From Pyrinomonadaceae bacterium (GTDB lineage: Bacteria; Acidobacteriota; Blastocatellia; Pyrinomonadales; Pyrinomonadaceae), in contig JANQRU010000004.1 of assembly GCA_028284415.1 (NCBI GenBank), positions 1,674,001 to 1,738,000 of the forward strand: a stretch of 64,000 nucleotides of DNA, given 5' to 3'. Of the stretch, positions 27,830 to 37,054 are shown piece by piece. The notes under the pieces are model-generated. The model was not told the origin of the DNA. It ran no database searches and worked only from the letters and a program-made list of their open reading frames with translations. Every line of letters begins with the position of its first letter. Position 1 is the stretch's first letter. Both the position numbers and the translations under genes were made by a program.

Positions 27830-28633
27830 TTAGGTAAGGATAGACTTTTTGAATAAAATGTCATCTCTCTTTTCCAAAAGTCTGGCAGGATTATTTGTGA
27901 TGATATGACTGATTCCTAATTTTATACCGCGCTTTACCCAACGTGGGTTATCTACTGTCCAAATAGCGACATTCAGGTTTTTCTTTTCAGACTTTTTCAT
28001 TAATTTGCGGGTTGCGAGTGAAAAATGAAGCGATAGAGAATCTGCCCAAACATCCTTGGCGATATTTATCAAACGCTTTTCTTTTCGTAATAAAATCATA
28101 ATCGTTGGAGAAAAAAGTGCGGCGGTTTTTACATTAGGGCAGTATTTTTTTATGAGTGGAAGTAAATCCAGATTAAAACTCTTGACTATCAGTTGAGGAA
28201 GAAGGTTTGAATGTTTGATTACATCACAAACAGATTTTGCGAACATTCTGATATCTTTTGTTTTTTCGCCTTTTAGTTCGACATAGACCAAGCCTTTGTA
28301 GTCTTTTAGAAAATCTAAAGTTTGTTCGAGAGTTGAGATTCTTTCATCCACAAATCTTTGTTGTGCTTTCTCGGGATTTAACTTATTAAACCAAGTACCG
28401 ACATCTAAATTTTGAAGTTCTTTTGAATTTAGTTCTGCAACCAATTCATCCATTTCAGCTATGCGTTTTAAATCCTCATCGTGAAAGACCATCGGAACAG
28501 AATCTTTTGAAAGTTGAATATCGAATTCAATGCCTTCGGCTTCATCTTCGATGGCTTTCTCAAAAGCGGCAAGGGTATTTTCGGGAGCAAGTTCTGAAGC
28601 ACCTCTATGTGCGATGATTAAAGGCTTATGCAT
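27830..28633 (-). CDS. Glycerophosphodiester phosphodiesterase (cytoplasmic)
   Basis: This 267-aa GDPD-family enzyme has 'IIAHRGASELAPENTLAAFEKAI' (His9/Arg10 and the PENT box), 'GIEFDIQLSKDSVPMVFHDEDL' with the Glu-Asp and His metal and catalytic residues, and the C-terminal 'NVAIWTVDNPRWVKRGIKLGISHIITNNPARLLEKR'. It hydrolyses glycerophosphodiesters to glycerol-3-phosphate plus an alcohol. There is no signal peptide. Its ATG overlaps the stop of the upstream methyltransferase (TAATG), so the two are translationally coupled. A second, membrane-anchored GDPD lies at 35604-36518. Confidence 0.9.
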   Translation of the reverse strand: MHKPLIIAHRGASELAPENTLAAFEKAIEDEAEGIEFDIQLSKDSVPMVFHDEDLKRIAEMDELVAELNSKELQNLDVGTWFNKLNPEKAQQRFVDERISTLEQTLDFLKDYKGLVYVELKGEKTKDIRMFAKSVCDVIKHSNLLPQLIVKSFNLDLLPLIKKYCPNVKTAALFSPTIMILLRKEKRLINIAKDVWADSLSLHFSLATRKLMKKSEKKNLNVAIWTVDNPRWVKRGIKLGISHIITNNPARLLEKRDDILFKKSILT

Positions 28634-29265
28634 TACTTTTTCTCAAGAAGGAAAATCATTTTTGACCAGCCCATTGGTTCGGTAAAAGGGAATTTGTAAT
28701 TACCGACGATATTAAAATACTGTTGTGAAATTTGTCTTACATTTTCAACCGGATGGGTTTTAAAACTGTAAAGCATTTCCAAAACAGAGCCGATAATTGA
28801 AGGACGAACGGGAATTAAAACGAGTTTGCTTCCTTTTTTTAAGACTCTTGCCATTTCTGCTAAGCCATCTTCAAGCGAAACATATTCTAAAACTCCACAG
28901 GTCAAGATCAGATCAAAGGTTTCATCGGCGAATGGAAGTGTCAGAACATTACCTTGAACTGCACTGATGTTATCAGCATCGGTTTTTTTGTCTTTTATGA
29001 ATTGTTCGCCGGAGACTTTTAGAGAATTTAGGGAAAGATCGTAGGCGATTGTTTTGCGAGGATGAAATCCAGCACTATAAAATCCGGAAGTGACTATTCC
29101 CGTTCCGCTTCCGGCATCTAAAACTAATGAATCCGAATCTATTTCTAAGTCTATGGATTTCAAATACTTTGAAACGGATTTTCGGTAACCGTTTATTCTC
29201 AAAGCGATGTGATGAACATCTGCTACTTTATCGTAAAAGTTCTGTGTCTTGGATTTTTGAGCCAT
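28633..29265 (-). CDS. Class I SAM-dependent methyltransferase
   Basis: I chose the ATG at 29265, preceded by GGGA, over a TTG eight codons earlier; this gives 210 aa. Motif I is 'SLVLDAGSGTGIVTSGFYSAGF', a following acidic strand 'TIAYDLSLNSL' is present, then 'ISAVQGNVLTLPFADETFDLILTCGVLEYV', the Methyltransf_11 pattern, and 'MARVLKKGSKLVLIPV'. The substrate is unknown. Coupling to a glycerophosphodiesterase suggests lipid metabolism, but this is inference only. Confidence 0.85.
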   Translation of the reverse strand: MAQKSKTQNFYDKVADVHHIALRINGYRKSVSKYLKSIDLEIDSDSLVLDAGSGTGIVTSGFYSAGFHPRKTIAYDLSLNSLKVSGEQFIKDKKTDADNISAVQGNVLTLPFADETFDLILTCGVLEYVSLEDGLAEMARVLKKGSKLVLIPVRPSIIGSVLEMLYSFKTHPVENVRQISQQYFNIVGNYKFPFTEPMGWSKMIFLLEKK

Positions 29266-29418
29266 TTTTTCCCAGTCGGCAGTTGGCAAGAGCAGTCAGC
29301 AGAAATAGTTTGCTAATCCACTTCACCTTAATTTCTTCATTTAGAAAAGATTAATTGAATACTTTAGTGGAAAAAGTCTTTAGTGCCAAGTGTTAATTGT
29401 TAGTACCTTCTGAGAGAA

Positions 29419-30849
29419 CTATTCTTCAGCCAGCAGGATTTCTATTTGCTTATGAATTTCTTTTTCACGGCTTCGGCTGGTTCCGATTTCGATGTATCGG
29501 ACGATTCCTTTACGATCAATTAAAACAGCTGTAGGAATATCCTGAGCACCATACATTATTTGGTTGGTTTGATTACTTGCAACGGCGAAGCTATAAGGTA
29601 AGCCTTGTTGTCTTTTAAACTTTTTCAAAAACTCGATCTCAGCTTTATCATCTGTTCTGTAACCGCCCGCTTGTCCGTAATAACGGGTTAATCCAAGAAT
29701 CACTAAGCCTTTGTTTTCGAGTTCATTGTGCCACTCGATCAGTGATGGAAAGGCGGCGAGACAGGGACCACACCAAGTTGCCCAAAAATCCAATAAAACT
29801 ACTTTGCCGCGTAAACTCGCAAGTGTTTGGGGGTTATTTGGAAGCCATTGATCTATGGATGATAATTCGGGTGCGGTTTCACCCAAAATTTCATAATGTT
29901 TTTCGCGTCGTTTAATTTTCGACTTTATAACTCTTTGCAAGGACTTTTCAGGAAAATCTTTTTCTATTTGATTGAGAGAGGATTTATACAAAGCTAGAGC
30001 TTCGGGTTTTCTATTGGTGAAAATCAAATATTTGATTTTTTCATCAACTGCACGGTAGTAAATCGAGTGAGATTTAACTTTGACTGAGGATTGCTGCAAG
30101 GTATCTAAAGTTTCTTCGGCTTTCTCCCGATTATTTAGTTTTTTATAAATTTCAAATGTCGTAATACCTGCATCAAGAAATTGGCTCAACGCTCTTGCTC
30201 TGGATGAACTGTCATTGAGTAAGAATTTTGTCGCGTCAAAAGCTTGTTCTGCGTGCGGTGCGGCTAGCTCATATTTTTTTGCCAAGCGATAGTTGTGAGC
30301 CAACTGTTTTTCCATTTTGGCAATTTCGCTTTTACGGGTTGGCGTATTTTTCAAATAATCAGCAAGCGTCTTTTCAGCTTTTTCAAAGTCTTTTCTATCG
30401 GAGGAAATTACGACGACGACGGAACGGGCAGTTTGTTTTTTTCGGGCGTCTCCTGAAGATGAGGTGAGAAATTTATCGAATGCGATAGATGCATCATCGG
30501 AATTTGTTGCCAGCCAGTGAAGTCTCCCAAGATAATAAAAATCTTCGCCTTGCAAATCTTCTCTGGAGGATGCTTCGGTCGCATATTTGGCAGCAAGTTG
30601 TTTTTGTTCTTTTAGAATTTTGCGGTGTAGCGATTCGCTGTAAGGAATTTTTTTCTTCTCTAATTCAGTAAATTTATCAATGGCATAATTTGTTGCCTCA
30701 GCAAACATCTCCTGAATGGACATTTCCTTTATGGCATTGGTCGCAGAATTTGCGGGAGGCTGCAAATTCAAGTTTTTTCGCCTGCCGGATTGGGCAAAAA
30801 CGGCAGAAAATAAAAATAAGACTAGAGATAGAATAATTACTTTACGCAT
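29419..30849 (-). CDS. Secreted TlpA/ResA-like thioredoxin with helical-repeat N-terminal region
   Basis: This 476-aa protein has a Sec signal peptide ending near 'FSAVFAQ'. The middle region (about 40-300) is a helix-rich TPR-like array ('LHWLATNSDDASIAFDKFL', 'DFEKAEKTLADYLKN'). The C-terminal domain (about 320-470) is a thioredoxin fold with the redox motif WCGPC in 'LLDFWATWCGPCLAAFPSL', then 'YGAQDIPTAVLIDRKGIVRYIEIG' with the cis-Pro. It is a likely periplasmic disulfide reductase or peroxiredoxin-like protein. It follows thiO after 12 nt in the same operon. Confidence 0.88.
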   Translation of the reverse strand: MRKVIILSLVLFLFSAVFAQSGRRKNLNLQPPANSATNAIKEMSIQEMFAEATNYAIDKFTELEKKKIPYSESLHRKILKEQKQLAAKYATEASSREDLQGEDFYYLGRLHWLATNSDDASIAFDKFLTSSSGDARKKQTARSVVVVISSDRKDFEKAEKTLADYLKNTPTRKSEIAKMEKQLAHNYRLAKKYELAAPHAEQAFDATKFLLNDSSSRARALSQFLDAGITTFEIYKKLNNREKAEETLDTLQQSSVKVKSHSIYYRAVDEKIKYLIFTNRKPEALALYKSSLNQIEKDFPEKSLQRVIKSKIKRREKHYEILGETAPELSSIDQWLPNNPQTLASLRGKVVLLDFWATWCGPCLAAFPSLIEWHNELENKGLVILGLTRYYGQAGGYRTDDKAEIEFLKKFKRQQGLPYSFAVASNQTNQIMYGAQDIPTAVLIDRKGIVRYIEIGTSRSREKEIHKQIEILLAEE

Positions 30850-30861
30850 ATCAGAAAAAAA

Positions 30862-31992
30862 TTAAATCGCATTAGCAGAATTAAAACGCTTGATACCAAA
30901 TTTGTCCAAGAATTCAGAATCTTTTTTATTAACGATTTTTTCTACCAAAACTTTCGCTGTGATCGGAGCAAGCAAGATTCCGTTTCGATAATGTGCCGTT
31001 GCGGTAAATAAGTTTTCCGTATTTGGAATTTCTCCCAAAATAGGTAAACCGTCATTTGCAAAAGGTCGAAGTCCTGACCATTTTTCATCTATCGGAAGAT
31101 TGGCAAGACTCGGGGAAATCTCGATTGCATTTTCACGCACCATTTCGATTCCTTCATCCGTGGTTTTATTCTCAAAACCTATATCTTCAACGGTTGCTCC
31201 CGCTAAAATTTTACCCATTTTTCTTGGAACGATGTAACCTCGTCGGCTATAAATGACTTTTGTAAAAAGCCGTTTTGCCGTATGAAAACTTATCATTTGT
31301 CCGCGAATTGGTTTAACTTTCGGCATTTGTAAAATACCTTCGTCGTGTTTGATGAGCGAAGTCCAAGCTCCCGTTGCTAAGACTACCAAATCAGCCGAAA
31401 ACAGTTTTCCCGATTCAGTCTGAATACCTTTTATTTTTTCATTTTCAAAAATCAAATTTGTAACTTCGGTTTGCTCTATTATCTGTATGTCGTTTAGCTC
31501 GGCATATTTTTTTAAAGCAATCAGAAGTTTACGGTTTTCAACCTGCCAATCATTTGGGAAAAATAGAGATTCGAGAGAATCGGGCGAAACAAACGGTTCA
31601 AGTTTATGAGTTTCCCGTGCACTTAAAAGTTCTACCTCTAAGCCTGCATCTTTCTGCCATTCAAAGCGTTTGCGGATTTCTTGAGTATCTCTTTCCGTAA
31701 AAGCCAAATAAAGTGTTCCATTTCGGTCAAGTTCAATATCTATGCTTGTTGCATCAGAAAGTTCTTCCGCAAAGTTCGGATACATTTTGTTTGATTCATT
31801 ACAAAAATTAAAAAACGCATCAGCGTTATTGGTTTCCGCCTGAGGTGCGAGCATTCCTGCTGCTGCAAAAGATGCTTCTTGCCCAATCAATCCTTTTTCG
31901 AGAATTGTGATTTCCTTGAAACCTTTTTTGTGAAATTCGCGTGCAAGAGCTAAACCGATAACTCCGCCGCCGATAATTAAAATACTGCTCAT
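30862..31992 (-). CDS. thiO: FAD-dependent glycine oxidase ThiO
   Basis: This 376-aa DAO-family oxidase has an N-terminal FAD Rossmann motif 'ILIIGGGVIGLALAREFHKKG' with 'ILEKGLIGQEASFAAAGMLAPQAE', which is typical of ThiO (the AGMLAPQ segment), and the C-terminal 'WSGLRPFANDGLPILGEIPNTENLFTATAHYRNGILLAPITAKVL'. ThiO oxidises glycine to iminoglycine for the thiazole half of thiamine. Other thi genes are not in the window, so a related amino-acid oxidase is possible. It is the first gene of a two-gene operon with the TlpA-like protein and is divergent from icd. Confidence 0.85.
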   Translation of the reverse strand: MSSILIIGGGVIGLALAREFHKKGFKEITILEKGLIGQEASFAAAGMLAPQAETNNADAFFNFCNESNKMYPNFAEELSDATSIDIELDRNGTLYLAFTERDTQEIRKRFEWQKDAGLEVELLSARETHKLEPFVSPDSLESLFFPNDWQVENRKLLIALKKYAELNDIQIIEQTEVTNLIFENEKIKGIQTESGKLFSADLVVLATGAWTSLIKHDEGILQMPKVKPIRGQMISFHTAKRLFTKVIYSRRGYIVPRKMGKILAGATVEDIGFENKTTDEGIEMVRENAIEISPSLANLPIDEKWSGLRPFANDGLPILGEIPNTENLFTATAHYRNGILLAPITAKVLVEKIVNKKDSEFLDKFGIKRFNSANAI

Positions 31993-32214
31993 TTAAATTT
32001 ATAGGTTTTTACGTTGTTGAGTTTAGAGGTTTTAGGTTGATACAGAAAAGCTAAAATTAAACATAAATCTAACTGTTTCTAAACCTAAACACTTAACAAT
32101 CTAACAACTTATTACCACACATAATTTGTTTGTATTAAAGATTCATTGTAAATTTATTTACAAATTCGCATTATAGAACAATTAACAAACAACAACTAAC
32201 CATCAATAAACTAC

Positions 32215-33216
32215 ATGAAACACACTATTACATTAATTCCGGGAGACGGAATCGGACCTGAAATCATTGCTGCAACCGTTAGAACTATCGAAGCTACGGG
32301 AGTTGAAATCGAATGGGAAACCCAAATCGGCGGAGCACAAGCTCTTGAAAAATTTGGCTCAACTTTACCCGAATCTTTGATTGAATCGATTACAAAAAAT
32401 AAGGTCGCATTAAAAGGACCAATGACTACGCCTGTTGGCAAAGGTTTTACATCGGTAAATGTTGGGTTAAGAAAAGCTCTTGATTTATACGCAAATGTCC
32501 GTCCGATCAAAGCCCTACCAAATGTTCCTTGCCGTTATCCGGAACTCGACCTCGTTGTGATGCGGGAAAATACCGAGAGTTTATATGCAGGTTTAGAACA
32601 CGTTGTTGTACCAGGCGTAGTGGAATCTCTAAAAATTATCACTGAAAAAGCCTCAACGAGAATTGCTGAATACGCATTCCAATATGCAAAAGATAACGAC
32701 CGCAAAAAAGCCACAGCAATGCATAAAGCGAATATTATGAAACTCTCCGATGGTTTGTTCTTGGAATGTTTCTACAAAGTTGCGGAAAAATATCCCGAAA
32801 TTGAAGCTGATGACAAAATCATTGACAACGCATGTATGCAGCTTGTAATGCGTCCAAGCCAGTTTGACATAGTTGTAATGGAGAATCTCTATGGAGATAT
32901 TGTTTCAGATCTTTGTGCAGGATTGATTGGTGGCTTAGGACTTGCTCCGGGGGCAAACATCGGAGAAAAAGCCGCGACCTTCGAAGCTGTTCACGGTTCT
33001 GCTCCTGACATTGCCGGACAAGGAATCGCTAACCCAACAGCAATTATGCTCTCTGCCGTAATGATGCTTCGCCACATCAAAGAATTTGAGTCTGCAACCA
33101 AAATGGAAGATGCGATGATGGAAGTCTTCAAAGATGGTGAAGTAAGAACACGCGATTTAGGCGGAGCGGCAACAACCGCAGACTTTGCTAACGCTGTTAT
33201 TGATAAATTGAAGTAA
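32215..33216 (+). CDS. icd: NAD-dependent isocitrate dehydrogenase (IDH3-like)
   Basis: This 333-aa beta-decarboxylating dehydrogenase has 'ITLIPGDGIGPEI' at the start, the substrate loop 'TSVNVGLRKALDLYANVRPIK', 'VVMRENTESLYAGLEH' and the metal site 'FDIVVMENLYGDIVSDLCAGLIGGLGLAPGANIG'. The signature 'YAGLEHVVVPGVVESLKIIT' matches the short NAD-dependent isocitrate dehydrogenases related to mitochondrial IDH3 rather than 3-isopropylmalate dehydrogenase. This is inferred from motif resemblance, and LeuB-like enzymes are close relatives. It has its own terminator at 33223-33275. The 222-nt upstream region is shared divergently with thiO. Confidence 0.85.
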   Translation: MKHTITLIPGDGIGPEIIAATVRTIEATGVEIEWETQIGGAQALEKFGSTLPESLIESITKNKVALKGPMTTPVGKGFTSVNVGLRKALDLYANVRPIKALPNVPCRYPELDLVVMRENTESLYAGLEHVVVPGVVESLKIITEKASTRIAEYAFQYAKDNDRKKATAMHKANIMKLSDGLFLECFYKVAEKYPEIEADDKIIDNACMQLVMRPSQFDIVVMENLYGDIVSDLCAGLIGGLGLAPGANIGEKAATFEAVHGSAPDIAGQGIANPTAIMLSAVMMLRHIKEFESATKMEDAMMEVFKDGEVRTRDLGGAATTADFANAVIDKLK

Positions 33217-33222
33217 ATTGTC

Positions 33223-33275
33223 AGATGTCAGAAAATTTTTGAAACTTAGTAAAACTAATTTCTGACATCTAATAT
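33223..33275 (+). terminator. Terminator after icd
   Basis: AGATGTCAGAAA (33223-33234) pairs perfectly with TTTCTGACATCT (33259-33270), and an AT-rich tail with TTTTT follows. The stem begins 7 nt after the icd stop. Confidence 0.7.
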
Positions 33276-33287
33276 TTTTGTATAATT

Positions 33288-33899
33288 ATGAGTTCAATTT
33301 GGGAAAACTCAACTTCACACGGAGAAATTTTGAAGCGTGTGTGGAAACACTTGGATCTTGGTGTCATACAAGGGAATCATCCTTTTCACACACCTGTGTT
33401 TGGGACTGAAAACGGAAGTTCGCCTTCAATAAGAGTGGTTGTTTTGCGTAGGTTTTGGCGACATCCGGCACGTTTAGCGTTTCATACACATACGGGTTCT
33501 CCAAAGATCGAGCAAATTAATAAAAACCCACATGTTGCGTGGAATTTTTATCATGCGGAAGAAAAATTACAAGCTCGCATAAAAGGAATAGCTACAATCC
33601 ATACCGATGATGAATTAGCTGACGAACAGTGGAATGCGACAAGACTTTTTAGCCGTCGTTGCTACATTGGAAAAGCCCCAACACAGGAAAGCAAAAAGCC
33701 AACTCACGGAATGCCTGAGGAGATCACAGACCGCGAACCAACAGCTGAAGAAAGTGAAGAGGGAAGAAAAAACTTTGCGGTGATAACTTCGACAATTGAA
33801 CAGATTGACTGTTTGGAATTAGATGTTCGAGGACATCGTCGCTCACTTTTCGTTTGGAATGAGGATGGGGAACTGGAAACGAAATGGCTGACTCCTTAA
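33288..33899 (+). CDS. PNPOx-like flavin-binding protein
   Basis: This 203-aa protein of the pyridoxamine-5'-phosphate-oxidase-like split-barrel family (Alr4036-type) has 'PSIRVVVLRRFWRHPARLAFHTHTGSPKIEQINKNPHVAWNFYH' (strand-turn-strand FMN-binding core), 'LQARIKGIATIH' and the C-terminal 'IDCLELDVRGHRRSLFVWNEDGELETKWLTP'. The substrate is unknown; true PdxH activity is not assured. The gene stands alone between icd and a minus-strand operon. Confidence 0.82.
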   Translation: MSSIWENSTSHGEILKRVWKHLDLGVIQGNHPFHTPVFGTENGSSPSIRVVVLRRFWRHPARLAFHTHTGSPKIEQINKNPHVAWNFYHAEEKLQARIKGIATIHTDDELADEQWNATRLFSRRCYIGKAPTQESKKPTHGMPEEITDREPTAEESEEGRKNFAVITSTIEQIDCLELDVRGHRRSLFVWNEDGELETKWLTP

Positions 33900-33932
33900 A
33901 GCGGCATTTTATTGGTGGATAGATGATTATCG

Positions 33933-34526
33933 TTACTCTACCTTTTTTATCATCGTCGAAACTCCGCTTACGCCAATTAAATCTTTGAGATAGTTCGTGT
34001 TTTCGTACTTTATCGTCTCAAAACCCAAACTTTCATATAGTTTCTTAGCTCTTGGGTTTTCGTCAATTACATCAAGTCTGATTTGTTTAAAGTCTTTTTC
34101 TTTCGCAAATTCTAAGATTTTTGCAAAAAGTTTGCTGCCGATTCCTTTTCCTCTAGATTCTTTTGAAACAACAATTCCATCCATCAACAATTCATCTTTA
34201 GCAGGTTTTCTCGAAAATAAAATATCAGAAATAATTGCTTTGATGCTGCCTTTTACATAACCAAACCTTTCGTGAAAGTTTTCTAATTGAACGTCCAAAA
34301 AGGGTTTCCCATCAAAATGAAGTCCGGCAATTCCCAAAAGTGTATCTTCTGTAAATGCAGCAATTGCCCGATTCAGATTTACATTATTTCCAAATAATTT
34401 AGAAATCTCATCCTTGTCACCGATGATTTTTAGAAACTTACGCTCAAAAGCTTCTGCATATAATCTCGTTGCATCAGAAACAAACTTTTCGGGTAGGGAA
34501 TTTTGATAAATTATTTTATCCGACAT
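33933..34526 (-). CDS. GNAT-family N-acetyltransferase
   Basis: This 197-aa protein's acetyl-CoA-binding motif 'DGIVVSKESRGKGIGSKLFAKILEFAKEK' (R/Q-x-x-G-x-G/A) is followed by 'IRLDVIDENPRAKKLYESLGFETIKYE', the standard GNAT C-terminal half. The N-terminal half has 'YAEAFERKF' and 'GIAGLHFDG'. The acceptor substrate is unknown. It follows the ketopantoate-reductase-like gene after 13 nt. Confidence 0.87.
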   Translation of the reverse strand: MSDKIIYQNSLPEKFVSDATRLYAEAFERKFLKIIGDKDEISKLFGNNVNLNRAIAAFTEDTLLGIAGLHFDGKPFLDVQLENFHERFGYVKGSIKAIISDILFSRKPAKDELLMDGIVVSKESRGKGIGSKLFAKILEFAKEKDFKQIRLDVIDENPRAKKLYESLGFETIKYENTNYLKDLIGVSGVSTMIKKVE

Positions 34527-34539
34527 ACTTTTTTAAGTC

Positions 34540-35472
34540 TTACCTTGTTTTAGAAAGTTCGGATGCAATCATTTCATAATTCGGTGTTGGAACATTCAAA
34601 ATCTTTCCTTGATTAACGACATATTCAGTTAAAGATTCGAATTCTGTCTTTCCACCACGCTGAAAATCACTGTGCATTGAAGATGTTGTTTCAGGCGGAG
34701 TTTTGCCTAAGATTGAAACTGTTTTTTCAATGATTCCTTCCGAAAAATTTACCCCTTTTGCTTCGCCGACAGCTTTTAATTCTTGCATCAATTCGATTAA
34801 AGTTTGTTTGTGTTTTTCATTTGCAAAAATTTCTTGGATTGTCAGGTCTAAATAACTTGTAAGACTTGCTATTGCAGAGATCAACAAGAATTTGTCCCAA
34901 ATTGTCTGTTTAATATCTTTTGATAGATAGGTTTCAATATCAGCATCAATTAAGAGGTTTTCAAGAAAGTCTAGCTTTTTTGGTGAGCCATCTGTCGAGC
35001 CAAAATGAAATTTATGTATGTTGCCGAATTCTTGAACAACGCCTGCTTCAATCAGACGAACCATTATATAAACACAACCGTCCCAAACCTCCGCCTCGGG
35101 AAAAAGTTTCTCGATTCTTTCTTTTGAATCAACGCCATTAAGAAAAGGCAAGATCACAGTGTTTGAACTTATACACTCACGCAGGCTTTCCAAGGCAGAT
35201 TCAAGATGATAGCTTTTTGTACAGCAAACCAAATAATCAACTTCACCGATTTCATCAGTCATATCCGAAGCAATATCAGGAGAAGCCCAAATTTCTTCAT
35301 TCAGAGTGATGATTTTCAACCCGTTTTCTTTAATCGCTCTTTTATTTTCGCCGCGGACGATAAAGATAATTTCAAAATCATCTGAGTTTGCATATTTATG
35401 AGCTAATTTGCCACCCAAATATCCACCGACACCACCAATTCCCAAAATAGCTATTCTAGTTTTTTTGTTCAT
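34540..35472 (-). CDS. Ketopantoate reductase family protein
   Basis: This 310-aa protein has the NADP Rossmann motif 'RIAILGIGGVGGYLGGKLAHKY' at the N-terminus, 'DYLVCCTKSYHLESAL', 'ILPFLNGVDSKERIEKLFP', and the C-terminal ApbA_C helix region with 'QTIWDKFLLISAIASLTSYLDLTI' and 'PPETTSSMHSDFQRGGKTEFESLTEYVV', the usual substrate Lys/Ser/Asp pocket of 2-dehydropantoate 2-reductase. Many family members are not PanE proper. No other pantothenate genes are near. Confidence 0.83.
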   Translation of the reverse strand: MNKKTRIAILGIGGVGGYLGGKLAHKYANSDDFEIIFIVRGENKRAIKENGLKIITLNEEIWASPDIASDMTDEIGEVDYLVCCTKSYHLESALESLRECISSNTVILPFLNGVDSKERIEKLFPEAEVWDGCVYIMVRLIEAGVVQEFGNIHKFHFGSTDGSPKKLDFLENLLIDADIETYLSKDIKQTIWDKFLLISAIASLTSYLDLTIQEIFANEKHKQTLIELMQELKAVGEAKGVNFSEGIIEKTVSILGKTPPETTSSMHSDFQRGGKTEFESLTEYVVNQGKILNVPTPNYEMIASELSKTR

Positions 35473-35603
35473 ATTGCTAAGTTTCTAAGACGAAATATAG
35501 CCAAAATTGTTTCAATTTAGAAACAAAGCAGAGCTTAAATTTCGTATTTATTTTGCAAAGCGAAGGAATCTTCGCCAAAATATAAAAATAGGCTGGTATA
35601 TAA

Positions 35604-36518
35604 ATGGTCATATTACTGAGAATATTCAAAGGTTTTTCTTTTCTCGCTCTTGGCGGGGTAGTCCTTTTTAGCTCATTTTATGCCTACCTAGCATCATTTA
35701 CAGGAAAACCAGCTGAAACCTACAAGATTTTTGCCGAACAAACCAAACGTCCGCTTGTGATAGCACACCGTGGCGGAAAAGGCATCGCACCCGAAAACAC
35801 GCTGGAAGCATTTCGACGCTCCTACGAAATGGGCGTTGACATACTCGAACTGGACATTCACGCAACAAAAGATGGCGAATTGGTTGTCATTCACGACCGA
35901 ACTGTTGACCGCACAACAAACGGAAAAGGAAAGGTTGCGCAAATGACCTTTGAAGAAATCCGCAAACTCGATGCGGGTTATAGTTGGACAAATGATGGCG
36001 GAAAAACCTTCCCATTCCGCGGAAAAGGAATCAAAGTTCCAACCTTGAAGGAAGTCTTTGAGGAATTTCCAAACTCAATAATAAATATCGAATCAAAACA
36101 TTCAGAACCAAGACCTGCTGAAAAAATTTGTGGTTTGATTCAAGAATACGGACGGATGGAAAAAAGCATCGTCGCATCATTTCATAAAGAGGTTTTAACT
36201 GATTTTCGCAAAAATTGTGAAAACGTTGCTACATCAGCGAGTCCTTCCGAATCAACCTGGTTTCTGACAATGTATAAACTTGGGCTAATCGAAAACTTTG
36301 AAGCTGATATGCAAGCTCTCCAAATCCCTAAAAGAATTGGCAGACTCCAGTTTGTAACGGAAGATTTTGTAAAATCCGCCCGCAAAAAAAATCTTCAAGT
36401 CCACGTTTGGACAATCAATAAAACGGAAGATATGAAGTATCTGAAAAATATCGGAGTTGATGGAATTATGACCGATTATCCCGATAGACTCTTGGAAATT
36501 TTAAACAATAAAAAGTGA
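35604..36518 (+). CDS. Membrane-anchored glycerophosphodiester phosphodiesterase
   Basis: This 304-aa protein has one N-terminal membrane helix or uncleaved signal (about 5-28), then a GDPD domain: 'VIAHRGGKGIAPENTLEAFRRSYEMGVDILELDIHATKDGELVVIHDRTVDRTTNGKGKV', with the His-Arg, PENT, Glu-Asp and His catalytic set, and the C-terminal 'LQVHVWTINKTEDMKYLKNIGVDGIMTDYPDRL'. It likely acts at the outer face of the inner membrane on lipid-derived glycerophosphodiesters. It converges with the DoxX gene downstream. Confidence 0.9.
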   Translation: MVILLRIFKGFSFLALGGVVLFSSFYAYLASFTGKPAETYKIFAEQTKRPLVIAHRGGKGIAPENTLEAFRRSYEMGVDILELDIHATKDGELVVIHDRTVDRTTNGKGKVAQMTFEEIRKLDAGYSWTNDGGKTFPFRGKGIKVPTLKEVFEEFPNSIINIESKHSEPRPAEKICGLIQEYGRMEKSIVASFHKEVLTDFRKNCENVATSASPSESTWFLTMYKLGLIENFEADMQALQIPKRIGRLQFVTEDFVKSARKKNLQVHVWTINKTEDMKYLKNIGVDGIMTDYPDRLLEILNNKK

Positions 36519-36560
36519 GACTAAATTTGCAGTAGGCAATTGCAGAAAATTGTAAATTGC

Positions 36561-36974
36561 TTATTTCTGATATGGATTGGTCAAATAAAGCATAATTATC
36601 AACAAAATAAAATAGGGAACTAAAACCGCGGCACCTTCATAATCTTTCGCAACTCTCTGCCCGAAAAATAAAGCTAAGATCGAACCAGTTCCTAAAATCG
36701 CCGCCAAGAATATCAAAAACACAGAACCAGTAATCAAACAGTAAACAACCGCAACTGCACTCAGTATTCCCGTCAAAACTTCTAAAACAGTAATCGTGAC
36801 AACCATCATCGGCACAAACGGACTCAAAAAAGTTTCCGAAAAATGCCCTTTCAGCCATTCAAGATTTCCTTTCCAATCAAAAACTTTATCAAGCCCCGAT
36901 TGAATAAAAAGTATCGCCACAAGAACCGCACAAAAAAGTGCTGGAAGATTTTTAAATAGTTCTTCAATAGTCAT
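36561..36974 (-). CDS. DoxX-like small membrane protein
   Basis: This 137-aa protein has four predicted membrane helices. 'ILFIQSGLDKVFDWKGNLEWLKGHFSET' resembles the first DoxX helix and its loop, and 'VVTITVLEVLTGILSAVAVVYCL' and 'LFFGQRVAKDYEGAAVLVPYFILLIIMLY' complete the bundle. The function of the family is poorly defined (a quinol-linked role in some). The gene has no partner in its operon. Confidence 0.72.
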   Translation of the reverse strand: MTIEELFKNLPALFCAVLVAILFIQSGLDKVFDWKGNLEWLKGHFSETFLSPFVPMMVVTITVLEVLTGILSAVAVVYCLITGSVFLIFLAAILGTGSILALFFGQRVAKDYEGAAVLVPYFILLIIMLYLTNPYQK

Positions 36975-37003
36975 GATTATTTATGTTAATGAGAAAAAAA
37001 CAA

Positions 37004-37036
37004 AAACTCTTCTCCTTTGGAAGGAGGGGAGTTTTG
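37004..37036 (-). terminator. Terminator of the pepP-lipoprotein operon
   Basis: AAAACTCTTCTCCTT (37004-37018) pairs with AAGGAGGGGAGTTTT (37022-37036) with two wobbles. Read on the minus strand a T-rich tail follows. Confidence 0.78.
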
Positions 37037-37054
37037 TTGGATTTTTTTATACTG

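Noticed and set aside
32211..32510. 99-codon open frame antisense to the start of icd
   Set aside because: It is a shadow of the strongly conserved icd coding sequence; no independent support.
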